Positions 51,643 through 58,997 of a DNA stretch of 64,000 bases are shown piece by piece (positions within the stretch are counted from its first letter, which is position 1; the number at the start of each line of letters is the position of its first letter). This DNA is from Frankiales bacterium. Lineage in GTDB: Bacteria; Actinomycetota; Actinomycetes; Mycobacteriales; SCTD01. Position numbers and translations under genes: made by a program. The stretch is taken from assembly GCA_025465465.1 (NCBI GenBank), contig JAODND010000033.1:1-64000 (forward strand), given 5' to 3'. Under the pieces are notes generated by a model. It had not been told where the DNA came from. It was given only the letters and a program-made list of their open reading frames with translations, and ran no database searches.

Positions 51643-52617
51643 GTGAGCGTCACGAGCACGCACCGGGGGACGCATCCGGTCGGGGCGCTGGAGGTCAGCC
51701 GGCTCGCGCTCGTCATCGTGCGCGCCGGTGTGCTGCCCGTCGGCGCCGCCGAAGCCGCCGCCGAGGCGGGCAACCGCGTGCTGCTCGTGGGCTCGGGCAC
51801 CGTCGAGGCGGCCGCCGAGCTCGGCGCCGCCCGGACCTGGCACGCCGAGACCCTCGGGGCCGCCCCGGCCGGCCTCGCCACCGCGCTCGCGCCGCTGGTG
51901 CGTGACGTCCGCCTGATCGTGCTCCCGGCGAGCCCGGACGGCCGGGACTTCGCTCCTCGGCTCGCCGCCGAGCTCGGCAGACCGCTGCTGGCCTGGGCGA
52001 CCCAGGCGACCGTCGACGACGAGGGAGTGACCGCGACGCTGAGCCGTCTGGACGGCCGCCTCGACGTCGACGTGCGGTGCGACGGGCCGTGCGTGGTCAC
52101 CCTCGTCCCGGGTGCCCGCAACCCGCTGCCGCCCAGCAACGGTGAGGTCTTCGAGGTCCTGCTCGACGTACCCCACGGTGTCGACGCCGAGCGGCTCGCC
52201 GTGCTCGAGCCCAACCCGGAGACGATGGACCTGGCCGAGGCCGCCCGTGTCGTCGGGGGCGGCGCCGGCCTGGTCAGGGACGACGCCGACGCAGTTGAGG
52301 TCTTCGCGCTGCTGCGGGCCGTGGCCGGTCGGCTGGGGGCCAGCACCGGAGCGACGCGGGTCATCACCGATGCCGGCTGGATGCACCACGACCGGCAGAT
52401 CGGGACGACCGGCGTGAGCATCTCGCCCGACCTCTACCTCGCCTTCGGCGTCGCCGGCGCGAGCCAGCACACCGGTGGCCTGGGCAACCCGAAGCACGTC
52501 GTCAGCGTCAACACCGACCCGTCCTGCCCGATGACGGCGATGGCGGACCTCGGTCTCGTGACCGACGCCCGGGCCCTGCTCAACGAGCTGGCCGACCGCC
52601 TCGGGGTGACGGCATGA
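51643..52617 (+). CDS. Mycofactocin-associated ETF alpha (FixB-like) subunit
   Basis: A 324-residue electron-transfer flavoprotein alpha-type protein. The C-terminal FAD-binding domain shows RVITDAGWMHHDRQIGTTGVSISPDLYLAFGVAGASQHTGGL, the standard EtfA core, whereas the N-terminal half is shorter and more divergent. Together with the EtfB-like gene four genes later, it should carry electrons from dehydrogenases to a quinone reductase. The GTG start lies 13 bp after the previous stop with GGGGGGAGG. The subunits are split around the FixC/FixX genes, which differs from the usual adjacent pair. Confidence 0.85.
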   Translation: MSVTSTHRGTHPVGALEVSRLALVIVRAGVLPVGAAEAAAEAGNRVLLVGSGTVEAAAELGAARTWHAETLGAAPAGLATALAPLVRDVRLIVLPASPDGRDFAPRLAAELGRPLLAWATQATVDDEGVTATLSRLDGRLDVDVRCDGPCVVTLVPGARNPLPPSNGEVFEVLLDVPHGVDAERLAVLEPNPETMDLAEAARVVGGGAGLVRDDADAVEVFALLRAVAGRLGASTGATRVITDAGWMHHDRQIGTTGVSISPDLYLAFGVAGASQHTGGLGNPKHVVSVNTDPSCPMTAMADLGLVTDARALLNELADRLGVTA

Positions 52618-53891
52618 CCGACGTGATCGTCGTGGGGGCCGGCCCCGCGGGGGCGGCGGCAGCGCTGATGGCGGCACGGGACGGCCTCGAGGTCGTCCTC
52701 CTGGAGCGGGGCCCCTTCCCGGGCAGCAAGAATGCCTACGGCGGCGTGGTCTACGGCCGCGTGCTCGACGACGTGCTGCCCCGCTGGTGGGAGGAGGTCC
52801 CGGTCCAGCGCTGGGTGACCCGTCGCTCGACGATGGTGCTCACCGACACCCAGGCACTGACCGTCGACTTCCGCACGACCGCCTGGGGGGAGGCGCCGTA
52901 CAACGGCTGTACGACCTTCCGCGCGGATTTCGACGGCTGGCTCGCCGGCAAGGCGGTCGAGGCCGGGGCGCACCTCGTCGTGAACACCGTCGCGACCGGG
53001 CTCATCGTCGAGGGCAACCGGGTCGTCGGAGTCCGGACCGACCGCCAGGACGGGGATCTGCGCGCGCCGCTGGTCATTGCCGCCGATGGCGTGAACTCCT
53101 TCCTTGCCAAGGAAGCCGGGCTGCTGCCGCGCACCCAGGCCAAGCACCTCACGCTCGGCGTGAAGGAGGTGCTGAGTCTCCCCCGCGAGGTCATCGACGA
53201 GCGCTTCGGCGTGCGTGGTGACGAGGGCGTGGACGTTGAGCTGCTCGGCTGCACCCGTGGCATCCCGGGCGGCGGCTTCGTCTACACCAACCGCGACTCG
53301 CTCAGCGTCGGCGTCGTCGTCAGCCTCGAGCACCTGGCTGCGTCGAAGGTCCGGCCCGAGGAGCTGATCGCCGACCTCAAGGCGCACCCGGCCATCGCGC
53401 CGTGGGTCGAGGGGGCGGAGCTCAAGGAGTACACGGCCCACCTCATCCCCGAGGGCGGCTACGACCACCTCACACCGCTGTCGACGGCGGGGATGCTCGT
53501 CACCGGCGACGCCGCCGGCCTGTGCCTGGCCGCGGGCCTCTGGCTCGAGGGCGTCAACTTCGCGATCGGCTCGGGGCTGGCTGCGGGCCGCACCGCGCGT
53601 CGCATCATCGAGACGGGCGACGCGAAGCCGTATCGGGCGGCCCTCAAGGACTCCTTCGTCCTGAAGGACCACAAGCGCCTGCGGGGTGCCCCGCGCCTGG
53701 TGCTGTCCGAGCGGGTGCAGCAGCGCTATCCAGGTCTCGTCGCCGACCTCGTTGAGGGCCTGTTCACCGTCGGCAACCCGACGGCCAAGCCGGGAGCGTT
53801 GCGCTTGCTGCGCGGGGCTGCGAAGAACAACGGTGTGAAGCTGCGGCACCTCGTCGCCGACGGCCTCGCGGGCGGAAGGGTGTTCAAGTGA
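52614..53891 (+). CDS. FixC/ETF:quinone oxidoreductase-like FAD protein
   Basis: A 425-residue flavoprotein. It begins MTDVIVVGAGPAGAAAALMAARDGLEVVLLERG (FAD motif) and has FPGSKNAYGGVVYG, FRADFDGWLAGKAVEAGA, and LVTGDAAGLCLAAGLWLEGVNFAIGSG, the pattern of FixC and ETF-QO flavin domains. It likely takes electrons from the ETF pair and, with the FixX-like ferredoxin, passes them to quinone at the membrane. ATG overlaps the EtfA-like stop (ATGA). FixABCX in other bacteria can bifurcate electrons to ferredoxin and quinone; whether this one does is not visible. Confidence 0.88.
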   Translation: MTDVIVVGAGPAGAAAALMAARDGLEVVLLERGPFPGSKNAYGGVVYGRVLDDVLPRWWEEVPVQRWVTRRSTMVLTDTQALTVDFRTTAWGEAPYNGCTTFRADFDGWLAGKAVEAGAHLVVNTVATGLIVEGNRVVGVRTDRQDGDLRAPLVIAADGVNSFLAKEAGLLPRTQAKHLTLGVKEVLSLPREVIDERFGVRGDEGVDVELLGCTRGIPGGGFVYTNRDSLSVGVVVSLEHLAASKVRPEELIADLKAHPAIAPWVEGAELKEYTAHLIPEGGYDHLTPLSTAGMLVTGDAAGLCLAAGLWLEGVNFAIGSGLAAGRTARRIIETGDAKPYRAALKDSFVLKDHKRLRGAPRLVLSERVQQRYPGLVADLVEGLFTVGNPTAKPGALRLLRGAAKNNGVKLRHLVADGLAGGRVFK

Positions 53892-54181
53892 GCGGCTATG
53901 ACGACATCGCCTTCGACGACCGGATGCAGACGGTGGAGTTCCGCGTCGCCGAGCGCGCCCACATCGTCGTGGACAGCGACGTCTGCCGCTCCTGCACGAC
54001 GAAGGCCTGTGTGTCCGCGTGCCCGGCGAACCTGTTCGCCCCGACGAGCGACGGCGGCATCCTGTTCAACTACGAGCAGTGCTTCGAGTGCGGCACCTGC
54101 TATCAGGTGTGCAACGCCGAGGGCGCGCTGACGTGGACCTATCCCGACGGCGGGCACGGGGTGGTGTTCCGTCATGGCTGA
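53888..54181 (+). CDS. FixX-like ferredoxin
   Basis: A 97-residue iron-sulfur protein. VVDSDVCRSCTTKACVSACPANLF and NYEQCFECGTCYQVCNAEGALTW supply two Cys sets as in FixX and the C-terminal domain of ETF:quinone oxidoreductases. The protein would be the partner of the preceding FixC-like flavoprotein in delivering electrons to quinone. GTGA overlap with that gene and an 8-bp overlap with the next place it firmly in the operon. Confidence 0.92.
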   Translation: MSGYDDIAFDDRMQTVEFRVAERAHIVVDSDVCRSCTTKACVSACPANLFAPTSDGGILFNYEQCFECGTCYQVCNAEGALTWTYPDGGHGVVFRHG

Positions 54182-55040
54182 CCTCGTCGTCGTCCTCGCC
54201 CGCTGCACCGACCTGCGCGTCGAGGTCGACCCGCTGACCGGCGCGATCTCGCGGGATCCCCGCGCCGCGGCTTTCAGCGCTTCCGACGCCGCGGCTGTCG
54301 AACATGGCCTGCGGCTCGGAAGTGCCTGGGGCGCAAGGACTCTCGTCCTCACCGCAGGCGGTCCGGAGTGCGATGCCCGGCTGCGCGAGGTGCTCTCCCT
54401 CGGAGCCGAGGTGCGACGTGTGCCGGTCCGCGGTTCCTATGTCGAGGAGCTCGCCACGGACGAGCGTGCCTTGGCGAAGGCTCTCGTCGCAGCCATCGGA
54501 GGGCGTCCCGACCTCGTGGTCTGCGCCGACCGGTCGAGCGACCGCGGCACCGGCGCCCTGCCCGCGTTCGTCGCGCACGAGCTCGGCGTCGTGCAGGCCC
54601 CAGGGCTGGTGTCGCTCGAGCTCGTCGGCGACGACCTGATGGGAGAGCGACGGCTCGACTACGGCCGGCGCGAGCGGATGCGGATCCCGCTGCCTGCCGT
54701 CTGCTCGGTCGAAGGCGCCGGCGTCCGGCTCCGCCGGGCCTCGCTGCCGGCCTCGCTCGCCGCCGCCAGCGCCGTGGTCCCAGTGGCCGAGGTGCCCCTC
54801 CCGGGCCCTGCCGTCCGCGTGCTGGGGGCACGGGCCTCGCGTCCGCGTCCGAGGCACCTGCCTGCCCCGACCGGCTCGAGCCGGGAGCGGCTGCTGGCCC
54901 TCACCGGCGCGCTGCTCAGCCACGAGCCACCGACGGTGGTCGGTCCGGTGGACGCCCCGGAGGCGGCCGACGCGCTGCTCGACTTCCTCGCCCGCAACGG
55001 CTACCTGTCCGAGGCTCGCACCGGCTGGGCACTGTCGTGA
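54174..55040 (+). CDS. Mycofactocin-associated ETF beta (FixA-like) subunit
   Basis: A 288-residue ETF beta-type protein. DAAAVEHGLRLGSAWGARTLVLTAGG, LREVLSLGAEVRRVPV and DLVVCADRSSDRGTGALPAFVAHELGVVQAPGLVSLE are the EtfB features that bind AMP or FAD. It completes the ETF pair. The C-terminal 60 residues are Arg/Pro-rich and then helical (AADALLDFLARNGYLSEAR), an extension not present in standard EtfB. The ATG overlaps the FixX stop by 8 bp. The gene ends inside a palindrome-duplication region. Confidence 0.8.
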   Translation: MADLVVVLARCTDLRVEVDPLTGAISRDPRAAAFSASDAAAVEHGLRLGSAWGARTLVLTAGGPECDARLREVLSLGAEVRRVPVRGSYVEELATDERALAKALVAAIGGRPDLVVCADRSSDRGTGALPAFVAHELGVVQAPGLVSLELVGDDLMGERRLDYGRRERMRIPLPAVCSVEGAGVRLRRASLPASLAAASAVVPVAEVPLPGPAVRVLGARASRPRPRHLPAPTGSSRERLLALTGALLSHEPPTVVGPVDAPEAADALLDFLARNGYLSEARTGWALS

Positions 55041-55048
55041 CACGACAG
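55032..55048 (+). repeat. Palindrome spanning the EtfB-like stop codon
   Basis: CTGTCGTG (55032-55039), A, CACGACAG (55041-55048) is an 8-bp inverted repeat, and GGGCACTGTCGTGA occurs at 55027-55040 and again just after it at about 55051-55064. The region separates the inserted six-gene block from mftE and is the largest gap in the operon (43 bp). It could be a duplication scar, an RNA processing hairpin or an internal regulatory site. Confidence 0.6.
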
Positions 55049-55083
55049 GGGGGCACTGTCGTGAGACGAGCAGGAGGCGTCGC

Positions 55084-55758
55084 GTGACCCGCCTCGGAGA
55101 TCTGACCTGGCCCGGCGTCGAGGCCGAGATCCTCGCGGTGCCGCTGGGGTCGACCGAGCAGCACGGCCCGCACCTGCCGCTGTCGACCGACACCGACATC
55201 GCCCAGGCGCTCGCTCACGGCCTGGCCTCGCGCCGCGCCGACGTCCTCGTCGCACCGCCCGTCGCGTACGGGGCCAGCGGTGAGCACGCCGGGTTCAGCG
55301 GCACGCTGTCGATCGGCCACGAGGCCCTCGAGCTGCTCCTTGTCGAGCTCGTGCGGTCGGCCACCGAGTCGTTCCCTCACGTGCTGCTCGTCAACGGGCA
55401 CGGCGGCAATGTCGCGACGCTGAGCGCCGCCTGCGCACGGCTGCGGGACGAGAGCCGGGACGTGCTGGTCTGGAGCCCGGCGTGGCGCGGCGACGCACAT
55501 GCTGGACGGACGGAGACCTCCGTACAGCTCGCCCTGGACCCCAGCCGGGTCGGCACCAGCCGCGACGCGGGGGCGACCGACAACCTCGCCGACCTGATGC
55601 CTGCCCTGCGCCACGGCGGCCTCCGTGCGGTCACCGACAACGGCGTCCTCGGCGATCCGGCAGGTGCCTCGGCCGAGGAGGGCGAGGCCCTGTTGCTCGA
55701 GGCCCTCGACGACCTGGAGAAAACCGTGGTCGCGTGGCTCACGACGGACTCCGCGTGA
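55084..55758 (+). CDS. mftE: Mycofactocin maturation creatininase-type peptidase
   Basis: A 224-residue metal-dependent amidohydrolase of the creatininase family. GSTEQHGPHLPLSTDTDIA gives Glu25, His27 and Asp36, and NGHGGN near 105 has the next His of the binuclear site. MftE cuts MftA to free the cross-linked Val-Tyr-derived unit after MftC action. The GTG start at 55084 follows AGGAGGCGTCGC, the strongest ribosome site in the operon, which fits an independent boost of translation after the 43-bp gap. Overlaps the next gene (GTGA). Confidence 0.94.
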   Translation: MTRLGDLTWPGVEAEILAVPLGSTEQHGPHLPLSTDTDIAQALAHGLASRRADVLVAPPVAYGASGEHAGFSGTLSIGHEALELLLVELVRSATESFPHVLLVNGHGGNVATLSAACARLRDESRDVLVWSPAWRGDAHAGRTETSVQLALDPSRVGTSRDAGATDNLADLMPALRHGGLRAVTDNGVLGDPAGASAEEGEALLLEALDDLEKTVVAWLTTDSA

Positions 55759-56525
55759 GAACGGCTCTCGTCACCGGCGCCGCCCGGGGCATCGGCGCAG
55801 CGACCGTGCGGGCGCTCGCCGCCGACGGCTGGAACGTCGTGGCGACCGATCGGTGTGCCGACGACCCGCGACTGCCCTATCGCTTGGGCACCCGGGCCGA
55901 GCTCGAGGCGCTGGCCTCCGACGCGGTCAGCGTCTGCGTCGCCGACACGACCAGCGTCGATGACCTCCGGCGGGCGGTGGCCCTTGCCGAGGAGCGGTAC
56001 GGCGGACTCGACGCGGCACTCGCGGTCGCCGGCGTGGTCGCCGGTGGGGTCCCGCTCTGGGAGCAGCCGGACGCCGAGATCGACGCCGTGCTGGAGGTGG
56101 ACCTCATCGGGGTGATGACGCTGGCACGGGTCGCGATCCCCGCGCTGCTGCGTCGGCCCGCGCCGCGGGCCGGCCGGTTCGTGGCGGTCAGCTCGGCTGC
56201 CGCGACCCGCGGGTTGCCGATGCTCAGCGCCTACTGCGCGGCGAAGGCCGGGGTGAACGGCCTAGTGCGCGGTCTCGCCGCGGAGCTGCGAGGGACCGGG
56301 GTCACCGCCTCCTGCGTCAGCCCCGGGTCGACACGGACCCCGGTGCTGGACGAAAGCGCCCGGCTCTACGGACTCGCCGATGCCGAGCACTTCGCCTGGC
56401 AGCAACCGCTCGAACGGCTCCTCGAGCCGGAAGAGGTGGCGGCCGCCTTGGTGTGGCTGGCGAGCGAGGCGAGCTCGGGGGTGACCGGCGCGGATGTCGC
56501 GGTCGACGGCGGCCTTGCGCTCTGA
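55755..56525 (+). CDS. Mycofactocin-coupled-type SDR oxidoreductase
   Basis: A 256-residue short-chain dehydrogenase. VRTALVTGAARGIGAATVRALAADG binds NAD, SSAAATRG and YCAAKAG hold the catalytic Ser, Tyr and Lys. After the second strand there is an insertion, DRCADDPRLPYRLGTRAELEAL, that matches the extra loop of SDRs found only with mycofactocin, which bury NAD and need an external electron acceptor. The gene's place between mftE and mftF supports coupling. The substrate alcohol is unknown. GTG overlaps mftE stop; the longer frame upstream is spurious. Confidence 0.86.
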   Translation: MRTALVTGAARGIGAATVRALAADGWNVVATDRCADDPRLPYRLGTRAELEALASDAVSVCVADTTSVDDLRRAVALAEERYGGLDAALAVAGVVAGGVPLWEQPDAEIDAVLEVDLIGVMTLARVAIPALLRRPAPRAGRFVAVSSAAATRGLPMLSAYCAAKAGVNGLVRGLAAELRGTGVTASCVSPGSTRTPVLDESARLYGLADAEHFAWQQPLERLLEPEEVAAALVWLASEASSGVTGADVAVDGGLAL

Positions 56526-57777
56526 GACGGGTCTGCTCGCGAGCAGCGCGGCTGCCGTCCTGGATCGACGCACCATCAGGCTGCGCGACGGCCGCTCGTT
56601 CCTGAGCCCCACCGGCCGGCTGCTGAGGTTTGCCGCGCCACCTGCCGGGATCGCGCGCCAGCTCGTCGAGGCTGGCGCCGCACATCCGACGCCTGCTCCC
56701 CGGCCGGCCGACGACGTCACCGTGGTGGTCCCGGTCCGTGATCGCCCTCGTGAGCTCGCGCGGTGCCTTGCCGCCCTCGGCGACGTGGACACCCTCGTCG
56801 TCGACGACGGCTCCCACGATCAGGAGGCGGTCGCTCGGGTCTGCGCGAGGTACGGCGCCCGGGTGGTGAGGCGGGACAACGGGGGACCGGCGGCCGCCCG
56901 CAACACGGCTCTTCCCTTGCTGAGCAAGGAGATCGTGGCCTTCCTCGACTCCGACTGCGTGCCTCCGACGGGCTGGTTGCAGCAGCTCCGTGGACACCTT
57001 GACGACCCTCGCGTCGCGGCGGTCGCGCCGCGCGTCACGGGCGGGCTCCGGTCGCCGCTGGACCTCGGCGGTGAGCCAGGAGTGGTGCGGCCGGGCAACC
57101 CGGTCGCCTATGTCCCCACTGCAGCTCTGCTGGTGCGCCGCGAGGCGCTGACACCGTTCGACGAGACGCTGCGCTTCGGCGAGGACGTCGACCTGGTCTG
57201 GCGGATGGTGGAGGCGGGCTGGCTGGTCCGCTACGACCCTCGGGTCGTCGTCCACCACGAGGAGCCGTCCCGCGTCGGCGACCGGCTGGTCCGCCGGTTC
57301 CGCTACGGCACCTCGGCGGCGCCGCTGTCCGAGCGGCATCCCGGGGCGGTGACGCACCTGGTCGCACCGCCGTGGCCCACGGCCGCCGTGCTGGCACTCA
57401 TGGCAGGAAGGCCGATCGCCGCCCTGGCCGCAGCCGCCGTCACAGGGCAGCGCCTCGAGCGGCACCTGCACGACCCGGCCGCCAGCGCTCGGGTCACCGG
57501 CCGCGCCGTCTCGGGTACGGCCCAGGGGCTCGGGCGGGCGCTGTCGCTGCTGGGTCCGGTCGCCTGGCTGGCGGGGTGCCGCCGGCCGCAGCTGCTGGCA
57601 CTCATGGCGCTGCCCCTGGTCGTGGAGCAGCTCGAGCGCCGACCCGAGGCACCGGCGCTTCGGTACGTCGGCGAGGGCCTGCTCGAGCAGGCCGCCTACG
57701 GCGCCGGTGTGGTCGCCGGCTGCGTCCTGCACCGCACGGTCCGCCCGCTGCTCCCGCGGGTGCGGGGAACGGGTTAG
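56494..57777 (+). CDS. mftF: Mycofactocin glycosyltransferase
   Basis: A 427-residue GT2 family enzyme that attaches beta-1,4-linked glucose units to premycofactocin. DDVTVVVPVRDRPRELARCLAALGDVDTLVVDDGSHD opens the GT-A domain at about 73-110, VAFLDSDCVPPTGWL contains the DxD-like metal site near 150, and RFGEDVDLVWRMVEAGW the acceptor loop. The C-terminal third has hydrophobic segments (AAVLALMAGRPIAALAAAAV). The ATG at 56494 overlaps the SDR gene by 32 bp; TTG 56515 is an alternative with less overlap. Last gene of the operon, 4 bp tail-to-tail with the next gene. Confidence 0.93.
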   Translation: MSRSTAALRSETGLLASSAAAVLDRRTIRLRDGRSFLSPTGRLLRFAAPPAGIARQLVEAGAAHPTPAPRPADDVTVVVPVRDRPRELARCLAALGDVDTLVVDDGSHDQEAVARVCARYGARVVRRDNGGPAAARNTALPLLSKEIVAFLDSDCVPPTGWLQQLRGHLDDPRVAAVAPRVTGGLRSPLDLGGEPGVVRPGNPVAYVPTAALLVRREALTPFDETLRFGEDVDLVWRMVEAGWLVRYDPRVVVHHEEPSRVGDRLVRRFRYGTSAAPLSERHPGAVTHLVAPPWPTAAVLALMAGRPIAALAAAAVTGQRLERHLHDPAASARVTGRAVSGTAQGLGRALSLLGPVAWLAGCRRPQLLALMALPLVVEQLERRPEAPALRYVGEGLLEQAAYGAGVVAGCVLHRTVRPLLPRVRGTG

Positions 57778-58796
57778 AGCGGGAGGGCGAGGACGGTCCC
57801 TGGGTGCAGCACGCCGAAGCGGTCCATCGCACCCGGGTTGACGGCCAGGACGAGCCGGACGCCGAGGGCGATCGCGTGGTTGTCGGGGGCACTGCCGGTC
57901 TTGTGCCGCAGGGTGTCGGTGACGACCGACCAGATGGTCTCGCCGGGTCGGACCGCATGGACGACCGGGATGGTCCGGCCGAGGATGCGGCCGATCCGGA
58001 CGATGTCCTCGCGCACGTCGCTGAGCCGCTGCCCGCGCAGGCCGGAGCCGGGCAGGGCGTCGAGCACCAGCCCGAGGCGCAGGGCCGCGGCCGGGCCGTC
58101 GCGCTTCTCGACCTCGACGTGGGCCGCCTCGATGAGGTTGCGCAGGTGGCTGGGACCGAGGGAGTCACGGAGGTGGACCAGCTGGGCACTCGCGCCGAGG
58201 ACCGTGACGACGCGGCTCGTGACGCCGACCCGGCCGGCGCTGTCGCGTGCGCTCGTGCAGGTGACCTTGGTGCGGCGGGGGGTGAGCGGAAGCATGGCGG
58301 GCGTGCAGTGTGCGTCGAGCCGGCGGCCGCGACTGTCGACCGCGGTCGCGCGCAGCGGGTCGGTGGCGCCGTGGTGCCCGGTGGCCAGCACCGTCAGCGG
58401 GCCGTGCACCGTCAGCTTGGGCGGCGTCGGCGGGCTCGGAATGTGGACGACCCCTTGGGCATGACCGCCGACGCAGCTGGCCGTCCACTCCTCGACGCCG
58501 GGCTCGGGCGAGATGATGCGGGCCGTCGACGTCATGACCTCGCCGGCCGCGTTCGGCGGGGTCTCAGACGTGCCGAAGAACCCATGCCCGGGCCCGAGCT
58601 GGAACACCCCGGAGCGGGTCACGACCGCGGTGACGACCACGTCGTAGGAGCGGTAGCTGACGTGCTCGAAGGTCAACGTCATGTCGTGGCACTCAGCCGG
58701 GGGCGGCGGGAAAGCACTCGCCGTGCCCTGCCCCTGCGCGAGGGCTGCCCCGAGCAGGGTCAGCGTCGTAGCGCTGCGGCGCCCCCTGCGACTCAC
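57774..58796 (-). CDS. Secreted LysM-like protein
   Basis: A 340-residue exported protein. With GTG 58796 as start there is a signal peptide (RRGRRSATTLTLLGAALAQGQGTASA, cleavage near 28). The middle has three cysteines and beta-rich text (VVTRSGVFQLGPGHGFFG). The C-terminus, VRPGETIWSVVTDTLRHKTG...AVNPGAMDRFGVLHPGTVLALPL, is a LysM domain pattern with GETIW, NP and LHPGTVLALP, which binds peptidoglycan. Function unknown; envelope attachment is likely. Convergent with mftF (4-bp overlap). A longer reading frame upstream would lose the signal peptide. Confidence 0.72.
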   Translation of the reverse strand: MSRRGRRSATTLTLLGAALAQGQGTASAFPPPPAECHDMTLTFEHVSYRSYDVVVTAVVTRSGVFQLGPGHGFFGTSETPPNAAGEVMTSTARIISPEPGVEEWTASCVGGHAQGVVHIPSPPTPPKLTVHGPLTVLATGHHGATDPLRATAVDSRGRRLDAHCTPAMLPLTPRRTKVTCTSARDSAGRVGVTSRVVTVLGASAQLVHLRDSLGPSHLRNLIEAAHVEVEKRDGPAAALRLGLVLDALPGSGLRGQRLSDVREDIVRIGRILGRTIPVVHAVRPGETIWSVVTDTLRHKTGSAPDNHAIALGVRLVLAVNPGAMDRFGVLHPGTVLALPL

Positions 58797-58997
58797 GCTT
58801 CCAGCGTACCCCTCGGAATGGTCAAAAAAGTGGATCCACACCTGCAGGAGATCGTGGCGAGACGGCGAAACACACGCCCATCGCGCGACATCCACCGCGG
58901 CCCAGGGCTGTGGTCGTTTGCGCTCAGGACCAGCGGGGCGCTTCCGGGGGGAGGCGCCTCGCTGCTCTTGCCGGCCGCTTGCGGGAGCTGACGAGAG

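Noticed and set aside
52614..54181. Nitrogen-fixation fixCX genes
   Set aside because: No nitrogenase or fixation genes are nearby and the whole set sits within the mycofactocin operon; the resemblance is of fold and module only.
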